From Elusimicrobiota bacterium (lineage in GTDB: Bacteria > Elusimicrobiota > Elusimicrobia > UBA1565 > UBA9628): a stretch of 18,332 nucleotides of DNA. A model generated the notes under the pieces. The model was not told the origin of the DNA, made no database searches, and saw only the letters and a list, made by a program, of their open reading frames with translations. Position 1 is the stretch's first letter. Each line of letters begins with the position of its first letter. Location of the stretch: NCBI GenBank assembly GCA_028717865.1, contig JAQUMZ010000010.1, forward strand, positions 1 through 18,332, written 5' to 3'. Positions 12,901 through 18,332 of this stretch are shown piece after piece. Both the position numbers and the translations under genes were made by a program.

Positions 12901-13616
12901 GCGGCCACGGGGTCCTTCTTGCGCGTGCCGAAGCCCTCGAAGTACTGCACCAGACGGTCCTGCACGATCTTGGTGGCGCGGCCCTGGCCCATGATCTTGC
13001 GGTCGACCATGGACTTGAGGGTGCGCGCCTTCTTGATCAGGGCTTGGCGCTCGGCCTCCCCGAAGCGCGCCCGCGCGATATCGGCCCTGCGATAACCCTC
13101 CGCGGGGCCGGACTTGGGCCGCGGCGCCGGCTTGGGGGCCTCGACCGCGGCGGCGTCCCGCTTGTTCTTGCCGGCGGCGGCTCCGTCGAAATATTCCCTT
13201 CCGACCTTGACGCCGTTGGGGAGCCGCACGGAACGAATCCGGGGGTCTCGGGCCATGTTCGCGAGAATGGCGCGCGCCAAGTCGGCTTCTTTTCCGGTCT
13301 CCGGTAAGCCGAATCCCTCGGGCGCCGGAATAGCCGCGGCGACGGGGGCGTTTTCGACCGCGAGCCCGGGGGCCGGGGCGAGGAGCGGCGTGGCGAGCGG
13401 GGCGTTGAAATTCGCGCGAAGTCCGGGGACTTCCAGGCCGGCGGCGCCCAGATTCGTCGCGGCGGCTCCAATGGGAAGGGCCGGGAGGCCCGGCAGCGAG
13501 GCGGCTTTTGCGGCGGCGGCGCGCGCTACGACGGCGGACAGGGCGGGCAGAGGCAGGGATGAAAGCGCCAAGGAAAGGGAGAGAATTGTCGCCGCAGTTC
13601 GCGTTGTTCGTAGCAT
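9963..13616 (-). CDS. Exported double-AAA+ (Clp D2-type) protein with FtsH-like M41 peptidase domain
   Basis: 1217 residues. 1-28: signal peptide (RTTR, hydrophobic core, PALSA). 29-170: Ala/Pro-rich linker. About 195-490: first AAA+ module, with GQG start, Walker A GLPGIGKT (243-250), Walker B ILLIDEL (Asp302, Glu303), sensor-1 TTMN (349-352), arginine finger NTVSRL (Arg409) and sensor-2 GAR (472-474). About 595-890: second module, Walker A GFPGIGKS (638-645), Walker B-like IILFEELDK with Glu702 where Asp is usual, sensor-1 VTMN, Arg809, GAR (875-877). DxxN-M-T-M-N and SRL/GAR place both nearest ClpA/ClpB D2, not FtsH. Each is followed by a similar strand-rich segment (LLLDF, LVLDF), so the whole unit is duplicated. 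About 950-1217: M41 peptidase, HEFGH (His967, Glu968, His971) and PGPANDILQAT with Asp1048 as third ligand, 81 residues on (78 in E. coli FtsH). No other membrane segment. Probably a processive protease; how an exported ATPase is fuelled is unexplained. No Shine-Dalgarno; -10-like TAAAAT 7 nt upstream. No operon partner. Confidence 0.85.
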   Translation of the reverse strand: MLRTTRTAATILSLSLALSSLPLPALSAVVARAAAAKAASLPGLPALPIGAAATNLGAAGLEVPGLRANFNAPLATPLLAPAPGLAVENAPVAAAIPAPEGFGLPETGKEADLARAILANMARDPRIRSVRLPNGVKVGREYFDGAAAGKNKRDAAAVEAPKPAPRPKSGPAEGYRRADIARARFGEAERQALIKKARTLKSMVDRKIMGQGRATKIVQDRLVQYFEGFGTRKKDPVAAHLIGLPGIGKTAILDAVAELGFTVERIDVQKYVNGSPTAGEYVSDLETLEKKNRGKPFILLIDELDKLPEILEGREETTPFIGALNQILTDGIIRTRYGTLDLSNAMVMTTMNFSPAEIETFSASALKTPKKYYDFTIEDFAAFDAWIQEDPSARYKLLSHLFRANTVSRLAPNTVIMKPLSADDYAVIVKLTADAAVARAVGGANAKKRLEVSHTEAFEEFLRRNTIFPPSGARETIAKADALVEELIYFGTKATLKGDRSLDRPRKLLLDFNKETGQAKITVTSRVLRRGQLEDGPAFVLKAAYDPGARVFSQPEGLAADPPPAPELAAKEKGPTQKQILAARFPKTQKLTAGLADKINVSLVGQDVHARLVEKEFNAYLNRKGPVVNQPPFLVFAGFPGIGKSELANLTAANLGLPIVRINMQGFTSDSPQALANFGRSLSDAVEKAKNGPNDKYIILFEELDKVFEIDAMGRLVNRPIMAIMKDLLQDGVVSIPAKSDYGSDYIIDIRDAFSVVTMNFAGDRFGFEADPRLTTIGDTLQAARKLAMTPAALKKLLGSMFLPETVSRLMSRFYIMNPLNESDYKRLIAIQAGKVVKSRLTDPGTGKNLSRLAIELTPAYQRYLFNETVIPSEGARHTVLATQNRITAHLEAALARIPKSSPLATRPAVLVLDFKPGKSEVVAVLKPESDSAAKPLVVYRKEIALTFPPLAASGRMPARRIKTAAHEFGHAYTAVRLGLRFEYATAVPPKAGVGGYVKYQEQSQTARSMLAYLYSTLGSRALERIFLSRDPRGALSVLDVTPGPANDILQATQMLWNAIYELGFDPQGGTFDRRGFEGMNRYATFADLPPETVERLGRILRRMENHLVDDLLQAHDQSWYQDKIVRFARAGGISEREFYKMIGYPHPGRNNAFLGEQSRIEEIFADQVEKPLPEVAAAKSFKQGRTATTAAENLDAFLREFVKLVQEELHPAAPAK

Positions 13617-13623
13617 GGGAGGG

Positions 13624-13629
13624 ATTTTA
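13624..13629 (-). promoter_or_regulatory. Putative -10 (TAAAAT) for the AAA+/M41 gene
   Basis: TAAAAT on the minus strand, five of six matches to consensus, ends 7 nt before the ATG at 13616. There is no Shine-Dalgarno (the leader reads CCCTCCC) and no good -35. It suggests a leaderless mRNA. Confidence 0.35.
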
Positions 13630-13901
13630 GCCCAGCGCGAATCGCACTATCGTGAGACCTTTGGGTAAAACGGCAGAGGCAGCCGGCCCAGGCGATTTTG
13701 GGTCTAAGGACTTAGAAAATGCGGGGGATTATCCCCTTCGCTAAAGGTCGTTAAAAGCGCCCGCAAGGCGGCGCTGGGAATAGGGTCCAATACTTGCGGG
13801 GTCTTATATCCCCCGGTCTTGCCACATCGGGAGCATCGCCATATGGCCAAAAAGATAGTCCTTACGATTTTATTTTAATAAATCATGCAGATATAAGCTT
13901 T

Positions 13902-13919
13902 TCCGAGATACAGCTCGGA
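13902..13919. promoter_or_regulatory. Inverted repeat upstream of the AAA_14 promoter
   Basis: TCCGAG, loop ATACAG, CTCGGA: a perfect 6-bp stem ending 7 bp before the putative -35 of the AAA_14 gene. Possibly an operator. It is not a terminator, since no T-run follows on either strand. Confidence 0.35.
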
Positions 13920-13926
13920 TAATTTG

Positions 13927-13955
13927 TTGAAATAAAATTATGTTTATGGTACAAA
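13927..13955 (+). promoter_or_regulatory. Putative promoter of the AAA_14/DUF4143 gene
   Basis: TTGAAA (13927-13932), 17-bp spacer, TACAAA (13950-13955), in a strongly AT-rich stretch. The -10 ends 7 nt before the ATG at 13963, which has no Shine-Dalgarno, so the message would begin at or next to the start codon. Confidence 0.5.
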
Positions 13956-13962
13956 TCATTTT

Positions 13963-15111
13963 ATGGATAGAATTGTTCCAAAATCCATCAAGAAACACTG
14001 GAATGACCCAAAAGGTCTGATTCAAGTGCTAACTGGCCCGCGCCAGGTCGGAAAGACGACAGCCGCTTTGCATCTCATGGACCCGGCGCATACGGTTTAC
14101 GCCGATGCGGACCTGCCCATGCCCCCCACGCCAGAGTTTATCGTACAACACTGGCGCCAGGCCCGAATGCTGCCGACAAATGAACGGACCCTGATTCTCG
14201 ACGAGGTCCAAAAAATTCCTCGCTGGTCAGAGGTCGTTAAACAAATGTGGGAAGAAGATCGGCGCAGCGGGACGGTCTTGCGCGTCTGCTTGCTGGGCAG
14301 TTCCGCGCTCCTGCTGGAAAGCGGCCTAGCGGAGAGCCTGACCGGCCGTTTCGAGGTTAACTATTTCCCGCATTGGATATACGCGGAGTGCCGCGGCTGT
14401 TTCGGCGCGACACTGGAGGAGTACGCGGATATCGGAGGGTATCCGAAAGCTTACGATCTGCGAGACGACAAGGAGCGTCGCGAGAGCTACATTCGAGCCG
14501 GCATTCTTGAACCGACGTTGGGACGCGACATCCTGGCGCTTCGGTCGGTGGACAAGCCGGCTCTTCTGCGCCAGCTTTTCTGGTACATATCGCGGCTGCC
14601 CGCCCGGATCGTCAGCTACGAGAAAATCCTGGGGCATCTACAGGGAAAGGGCAACTCGGCGACGCTTGTCCATTACGCCGAACTTCTTGCGACGGCGTTT
14701 CTCCTGGTGCCCTTGAACAAATTCACGCGCCGGTCCCATCGCACCAAACGTTCGGTGCCGAAATGGATCATCCCCAACCCGGCTTTGGTAGACCAATCCG
14801 CCCGGAGTTCTGGGCTTCAGGGATTCGCGTTGGAGAATCTTGTTGGAGCGCATTTCTTGAATCTGTTGTTTGGGCGCAAGGAATACGAGCTTCAGTTTTG
14901 GCGGGAGGAACCTTTCGAGGTCGATTTCGTCGTGACTCGCAACAACGAACCTCTTGCCGCTTTCGAGGTGAAAAGCGGCCGAGACAAGAGGGTCCCGGCT
15001 CCGGGCGTGCTGGAACAGCATGGGATCGCATGTCCGGTACGAGTTGTGTCTGGCGAAAACGCGGCGCGGTTACTGGAAACGGTCGCGATCGAGGATGCCT
15101 TGGCTCTTTAA
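13963..15111 (+). CDS. AAA_14/DUF4143-family ATPase
   Basis: A 382-residue cytosolic protein of the widespread AAA_14 + DUF4143 architecture. Walker A GPRQVGKTT (25-33, Lys31), Walker B LILDE (77-81), GSSALLL sensor strand (112-118) and LTGRFE (126-131) define the ATPase. The C-terminal part contains FEVDFVV (318-324) and AAFEVKSGR (332-340), with Asp321, Glu335 and Lys337 in the order of a PD-(D/E)XK nuclease-like fold. These proteins are abundant, patchily distributed and of unproven function; DNA handling or defence is often suggested. GC content is lower than in the neighbours and the leader is AT-rich, consistent with acquisition by transfer. The stop TAA overlaps the gpmI stop on the other strand. 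Monocistronic. Confidence 0.88.
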   Translation: MDRIVPKSIKKHWNDPKGLIQVLTGPRQVGKTTAALHLMDPAHTVYADADLPMPPTPEFIVQHWRQARMLPTNERTLILDEVQKIPRWSEVVKQMWEEDRRSGTVLRVCLLGSSALLLESGLAESLTGRFEVNYFPHWIYAECRGCFGATLEEYADIGGYPKAYDLRDDKERRESYIRAGILEPTLGRDILALRSVDKPALLRQLFWYISRLPARIVSYEKILGHLQGKGNSATLVHYAELLATAFLLVPLNKFTRRSHRTKRSVPKWIIPNPALVDQSARSSGLQGFALENLVGAHFLNLLFGRKEYELQFWREEPFEVDFVVTRNNEPLAAFEVKSGRDKRVPAPGVLEQHGIACPVRVVSGENAARLLETVAIEDALAL

Positions 15112-16730
15112 GTCAGACGCACCAGCGAGGGATCGTAATCCGCGGGCGCCGTAAATCCCAGCAGGTTGCAGATCGTGGCCGCGACGTTGCTCAGGCCGGG
15201 AGTCCGGACCTCGGATAATTCCCAGGCGTTGGCCCCGGAGTAATCCTTTATGATGAACGGCACGGGATTCAAGGTGTGCGCCACGTGGGGCGAGCGCTTG
15301 CCGTTCTTCTCGGTCCACATGCAGTCCGCGTTGCCGTGGTCCGCGGTCACCATGAGCACGCCCTTGGCCTTCTCCACGCCCGCCGCGATGCGCCCCAGGC
15401 CCAGGTCCACGGCCTCCACGGCCACGCGCACGGCCGCGGGCACGCCGGTGTGGCCCACCATGTCCGCGTTGGCGAAATTCAGGCGGATGAACTTCCAGCG
15501 GCCGGAGGCGACGGCCGCCAGCGTCTCGTCCGCGATTTCGGCCGCCTTCATCCAGGGCCGCTGGTCGAAGGTCACCTTGTCCGAGGGAATCTCCACGTAT
15601 TTCTCCAGCTTTTCGTCGATGTAGCCCGAGTTGTTGCCGTTCCAGAAGTAGGTCACGTGCCCGAATTTCTGCGTCTCGGAGACCGCGAAGGAGCTTACCC
15701 CCGCGCCGCAGAGGTACGTCCCCAGGACCCGTTCGATGGCGGGGGGCTCGACCAGAAAATTCCTCGGGATGCGGGCCTCCCCGTCGTACTCCATGATGCC
15801 CGCGTAGAAGACCTCGGGCCGGCGCTTGCGGTCGAATTCCTTGAAGCCGGGCTCGTCGAAGGCGCGCGATATCTCGATGGCCCGGTCGCCCCGGAAGTTG
15901 AAGAAAACCACGGCGTCGCCGTCCTGGATCGCGCCCACCGGCCGGCCGCCCTCGGCCACGACGAAACTGTCCATGTATTGGTCCGTCATCTTCGGGTCTT
16001 CGGCGTAATAGGCCTTGATCGCCGCGCCGGCCGAGGCGAACTGCCGCCCCTCGCCCAGCACGTGGGCCTTCCAGCCGCGCTCGACCACGGACCAGTCGGC
16101 GTTGTAGCGGTCCATGGTGGTGACCATGCGTCCTCCGCCGGAGGCTATGCGGTAGTCCCGGCCCTGGCGGCTGAGCTCGCGGAGCCTGGCCTCGAGCGGT
16201 TCTACGTAATCGAGCGCGCTCTTGGCGCCCACGTCGCGGCCGTCGAGCAGCGGATGCACGCGCAGGCGCTTTATCCCCTCGCGGGCGCAGCGGTCGATCA
16301 TGGCGTAGAGATGGTTGACGTGCGAGTGCACGTTTCCGTCGGAAAGCAGGCCGATGAAGTGCACCGTAGCGCCGGCGCTGCCGCGCCGGCGCAACTCGTC
16401 CCAGGCCTGGCTCTCGAAAATCTTGCCGGAGGAAACCGCGGCGTTGACCAGGGCCGCGCCCTGCAGCACGACCCGCCCACCGCCCAGGGCGTTGTGGCCC
16501 ACCTCGGAGTTGCCCATGTCCTCGTCCGAGGGCAGGCCCACGGCCCGGCCGTGGGCCTTGAGGCGGGTGAAGAGCTTCTCCTGGAAGAGCGCGTCCAGGG
16601 CCGGCTTGCAGGCCAGGAATACCCCGTCGGAATCGTCGCGCTTGCCCAGGCCCACGCCGTCCATGATCACCGTGACCAGGGGCCCCGGATAAGGCTTGAA
16701 GCCCGAAAGCGGTTTGAGCGACAGAGCCAT
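15108..16730 (-). CDS. gpmI: 2,3-bisphosphoglycerate-independent phosphoglycerate mutase
   Basis: 540 residues, slightly longer than the usual ~510-515. It interconverts 3- and 2-phosphoglycerate in glycolysis using two Mn ions and a phosphoserine intermediate. The alkaline-phosphatase-superfamily pattern is complete: IMDGVGLG with Asp24, DMGNSEVGHNALGGGRV with nucleophile Ser75, VHFIGLLSDGNVHSH, HPLLDGRDVG, FFNFRGDRAIEI, HVTYFWNGN, NFANADMVGHTG and VTADHGNAD, then HVAHTLNPVPF. The ATG follows GGAGA by 5 nt and that sequence directly abuts the hisS TGA, so it is the second gene of a hisS-gpmI operon with probable translational coupling. Not related to the cofactor-dependent GpmA. Confidence 0.95.
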   Translation of the reverse strand: MALSLKPLSGFKPYPGPLVTVIMDGVGLGKRDDSDGVFLACKPALDALFQEKLFTRLKAHGRAVGLPSDEDMGNSEVGHNALGGGRVVLQGAALVNAAVSSGKIFESQAWDELRRRGSAGATVHFIGLLSDGNVHSHVNHLYAMIDRCAREGIKRLRVHPLLDGRDVGAKSALDYVEPLEARLRELSRQGRDYRIASGGGRMVTTMDRYNADWSVVERGWKAHVLGEGRQFASAGAAIKAYYAEDPKMTDQYMDSFVVAEGGRPVGAIQDGDAVVFFNFRGDRAIEISRAFDEPGFKEFDRKRRPEVFYAGIMEYDGEARIPRNFLVEPPAIERVLGTYLCGAGVSSFAVSETQKFGHVTYFWNGNNSGYIDEKLEKYVEIPSDKVTFDQRPWMKAAEIADETLAAVASGRWKFIRLNFANADMVGHTGVPAAVRVAVEAVDLGLGRIAAGVEKAKGVLMVTADHGNADCMWTEKNGKRSPHVAHTLNPVPFIIKDYSGANAWELSEVRTPGLSNVAATICNLLGFTAPADYDPSLVRLT

Positions 16731-16740
16731 GCTTATCTCC

Positions 16741-18033
16741 TCAAGCGAGGCGTTCCACTAGTTCATCGAGCTTCAGCAGGTACTCCTGGCCGGTAGCCAA
16801 TTCCTTGGCCTTGATCTTTTCCTGCGCCGCTTCCTCGGGTCCCAGGACCAGGGCGAAGCGCGCCTTGCGGCTGTCCGCGTATTTGAATTGGGTCTTGAGC
16901 TTGGCCGCGCCCGGATAGACGTCCACGCTCAGGCCCCGGCCGCGCAGCTGCGCGGCCAGACGCAGGCACGCCGGGCGTAAATCCTCGGAGAATACGGTCA
17001 TGCAGGCGTCCGGCCCCGGCACCTTCACATTGCCTTCCATAAGCAGCATCAGGCGCTCGAAGCCGATGGAGATGCCGCAGGCCGGAGTCCTGGGGCCGCC
17101 GAACTTCTCGGTCAGGCCGTCGTAGCGCCCGCCGCCGCCCAGCGAGCCCGCGGACGTCGCTAGGCGCAGCTCGTATATCGTTCCGGTGTAGTAGTCCAGG
17201 CCGCGGGCCAGGGCGGGGGATACGGCAAAGGAGCCGTAGTCCGGAAAGAGCTTGGCGAGGCCGTCGCGTATCGCGAGCAGGTTCGCCATGTGCCCCGGCG
17301 CGGCGGCCGAGAGCAAGGCGGGGTCGGCGGTCCCGCTTTGGACGAAGGTCCGCAGTTCCTCGGAGGCGGCGCCGCCCAGCAGTCCTCCCAGTTCCCGGAG
17401 CACCGCGTCGGGGCCTGTCTTGTCGAGCTTGTCCAAGGCGATGCAAAAGTCCCCGCGCTTGTCCGGCGGCACGCGCCAGCGGTCGCAAAGGGCGAAGAGC
17501 AGGCGGCGGTCGTTGAGCAGCACGGCGGGGGCCGGCAGCGCCAGGTCCTTGAAGACCGAAAGCACGGCCGAGATCACCTCGATCTCGCAACATGAGCTCT
17601 CGGAGCCCAGGATGTCCGCGTCGCACTGATAGAATTCGCGGTAGCGGCCCTTCTGGGCGCGCTCGGCGCGCCAGACCGGGCCGATGGCGAAGGCCTTGAA
17701 GGGCGAGGGCAGGACGCCGCGGTGCCTGGAGTAATAGCGGGCCAGGGGCAAGGTCAGATCGAAGCGCAGCCCCAGGTCGGCCAATTCGGAGGAGCCTTGG
17801 GCCGAGGCCAGCTTGTCTCCGCGCTTGAGTATCTTGAAGATGAGCTTCTCGTTTTCGCCGCCGCCCTTGCCGGTCAGCACCGCCAAGTCCTCGACGGCCG
17901 ACGTGGATATCTGGGAGAAGCCGTAGGAGCGGTAGACCCGCGAGATCGCGTCGATGACGCGGGCCCGCGCCAGGCAGGCCTCCGGCAGGAAATCGCGGAA
18001 TCCCGACGGTGGAGCGGTGGGAATCTCGCTCAT
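16741..18033 (-). CDS. hisS: Histidyl-tRNA synthetase
   Basis: A 430-residue class II aminoacyl-tRNA synthetase that attaches histidine to tRNA-His. Landmarks: PSGFRDFLPE at the N-terminus (9-18), class II motif 2 from GPVWRAERAQ to YREFYQCD (119-138), LGLRFDLTLPLARY (87-100), the histidine-specific ARGLDYYTG (276-284) and GGGRYDGL (300-307), motif 3 GISIGFERL (320-328), and an anticodon-binding domain from about 340. This is full HisS rather than HisZ, because the histidine motifs and the C-terminal domain are present. First gene of an operon with gpmI. -10-like TACAAT lies 8 nt upstream, with no Shine-Dalgarno. Divergent from the AddB-like gene, with only 27 nt between starts. Confidence 0.96.
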   Translation of the reverse strand: MSEIPTAPPSGFRDFLPEACLARARVIDAISRVYRSYGFSQISTSAVEDLAVLTGKGGGENEKLIFKILKRGDKLASAQGSSELADLGLRFDLTLPLARYYSRHRGVLPSPFKAFAIGPVWRAERAQKGRYREFYQCDADILGSESSCCEIEVISAVLSVFKDLALPAPAVLLNDRRLLFALCDRWRVPPDKRGDFCIALDKLDKTGPDAVLRELGGLLGGAASEELRTFVQSGTADPALLSAAAPGHMANLLAIRDGLAKLFPDYGSFAVSPALARGLDYYTGTIYELRLATSAGSLGGGGRYDGLTEKFGGPRTPACGISIGFERLMLLMEGNVKVPGPDACMTVFSEDLRPACLRLAAQLRGRGLSVDVYPGAAKLKTQFKYADSRKARFALVLGPEEAAQEKIKAKELATGQEYLLKLDELVERLA

Positions 18034-18060
18034 GGGGCATTATTGTAGTATATCTGGGGA
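18034..18060. promoter_or_regulatory. Compact bidirectional promoter, hisS / AddB-like gene
   Basis: Only 27 bp separate the two start codons. Leftward, TACAAT (18047-18042) ends 8 nt before the hisS ATG, and an alternative TATACT overlaps it. Rightward, TATATC (18049-18054) or TAGTAT (18046-18051) ends 6-9 nt before the ATG at 18061. The two -10 elements share the same AT core, so transcription may fire both ways from one site, with leaderless messages. Confidence 0.4.
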
Positions 18061-18332
18061 ATGCTGAAGGTCTGCTACGGGCCCTTTCATCCGGATTTGG
18101 AGGAAGCCTTCGCGGCCCGTCTGGCGCAGCTCGCGGCGCGGCGCGCCCGCGTTCTGGTGGTGGCTCCTTCCCGGCTCCTGGCCGACCGGCTGCAGCGCCT
18201 GGCCGCGGTGGAAAAGGGGCTGGCCGTGGCCGACGTTCATTTCCACACTTTCTCCAGCCTGGCCCTGGAGGCGACCGCGGCGGCCTGGGGCGGCGCGCGC
18301 CTGCTCTCCGATCCGGTCTTCCACGACCGGGT
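18061..18332 (+). CDS. AddB/RexB-like helicase-nuclease subunit, N-terminus (partial)
   Basis: An ATG at 18061 opens a frame with no stop through the window end (90 full codons). It begins MLKVCYGPFHPDLEEAF, then a charged helix, then ARVLVVAPSRLLADRLQRLAA and ADVHFHTFSSLALEATAAAW. The pattern 'VLVVxPSRxLAxxLxxxLA ... VxFxTFSSLA' is typical of the N-terminal pseudo-helicase domain of AddB/RexB-like PD-(D/E)XK nucleases, which work with an AddA-type helicase in double-strand-break repair. The degenerate Walker A expected there (APSRLLADRL in place of GxxGxGKT) fits. The nuclease domain, if present, lies outside the window. Divergent from hisS. Confidence 0.65.
   Translation, partial: MLKVCYGPFHPDLEEAFAARLAQLAARRARVLVVAPSRLLADRLQRLAAVEKGLAVADVHFHTFSSLALEATAAAWGGARLLSDPVFHDR

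Larger units (their letters stand above)
13617..13962. other. 346-bp divergent intergenic region, AT-rich on the right
   Basis: It separates the leftward AAA+/M41 gene from the rightward AAA_14 gene. Contents: a 6-2-6 dyad TCTAAG/CTTAGA (13703-13716); a small GGGGA-TTA-TCCCC hairpin (13724-13736); a second GGGG/CCCC pair around TCTTATAT (13798-13813); 7-bp arms CCCGCAA/TTGCGGG (13760-13766, 13794-13800); a palindrome GCCATATGGC (13838-13847); and an AT-rich tail from about 13857 with a hairpin and promoter. No substantial gene. An 11-codon ORF lies at 13843-13878. Confidence 0.55.

Noticed and set aside
15276..16796. 506-codon rightward open frame opposite gpmI
   Set aside because: Antisense shadow of gpmI, whose catalytic motifs are all in the leftward frame.

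Overview
The window is about 18.3 kb of bacterial chromosome from a GC-rich genome. Most 60-base rows I counted by hand were about 70-77% GC. Two places are clearly lower: the 534-codon open frame at 2903-4507 (rows of 38-62%) and 13680-15110 (gene rows 48-57%, with a strongly AT-rich leader). The gene set is Gram-negative-like: Lgt, Sec signal peptides, PilZ and an outer-surface M16 peptidase. High GC, very Ala/Pro-rich secreted N-termini and large exported proteins of no standard family make me suspect a GC-rich Elusimicrobiota lineage. That is recollection of style, not a computed placement.

Layout. 1-46: possible start of a leftward gene. 47-1045 (-): class II fructose-bisphosphate aldolase, divergent from a small nitroreductase (1126-1623, +). 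1645-4339 (-): an orphan secreted/membrane protein ending in a strong intrinsic terminator, then a coupled PilZ-lgt pair. 4531-5586 (+): an SseB-like/TPR protein, whose stop codon overlaps that of the M16 gene facing it. 5583-9654 (-): DUF4015 putative glycoside hydrolase followed by a two-domain M16 zinc peptidase, both with signal peptides. 9655-9962: non-coding, several GC-rich hairpins. 9963-13616 (-): a 1217-residue protein joining a signal peptide, two ClpA/B-D2-type AAA+ modules and an FtsH-like M41 zinc peptidase domain. 13617-13962: non-coding, becoming AT-rich. 13963-15111 (+): AAA_14/DUF4143 ATPase. 15108-18033 (-): hisS-gpmI operon. 18061-18332 (+): start of an AddB/RexB-like protein cut by the window edge.

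Function. The housekeeping part is glycolysis (fba, gpmI), histidyl-tRNA charging and lipoprotein modification. The accessory part is a run of same-strand genes for exported hydrolases (DUF4015, M16, AAA+/M41). The AAA+/M41 protein is the best candidate for something undescribed: its peptidase domain is FtsH-like, but it carries two Clp-type motors in place of the FtsH motor, and its only hydrophobic segment looks like a cleavable export signal.

Regulation. Several first genes lack a Shine-Dalgarno sequence and have a -10-like hexamer ending 6-8 nt before the start codon, suggesting leaderless transcripts. Downstream operon genes and fba have clear Shine-Dalgarno sites.
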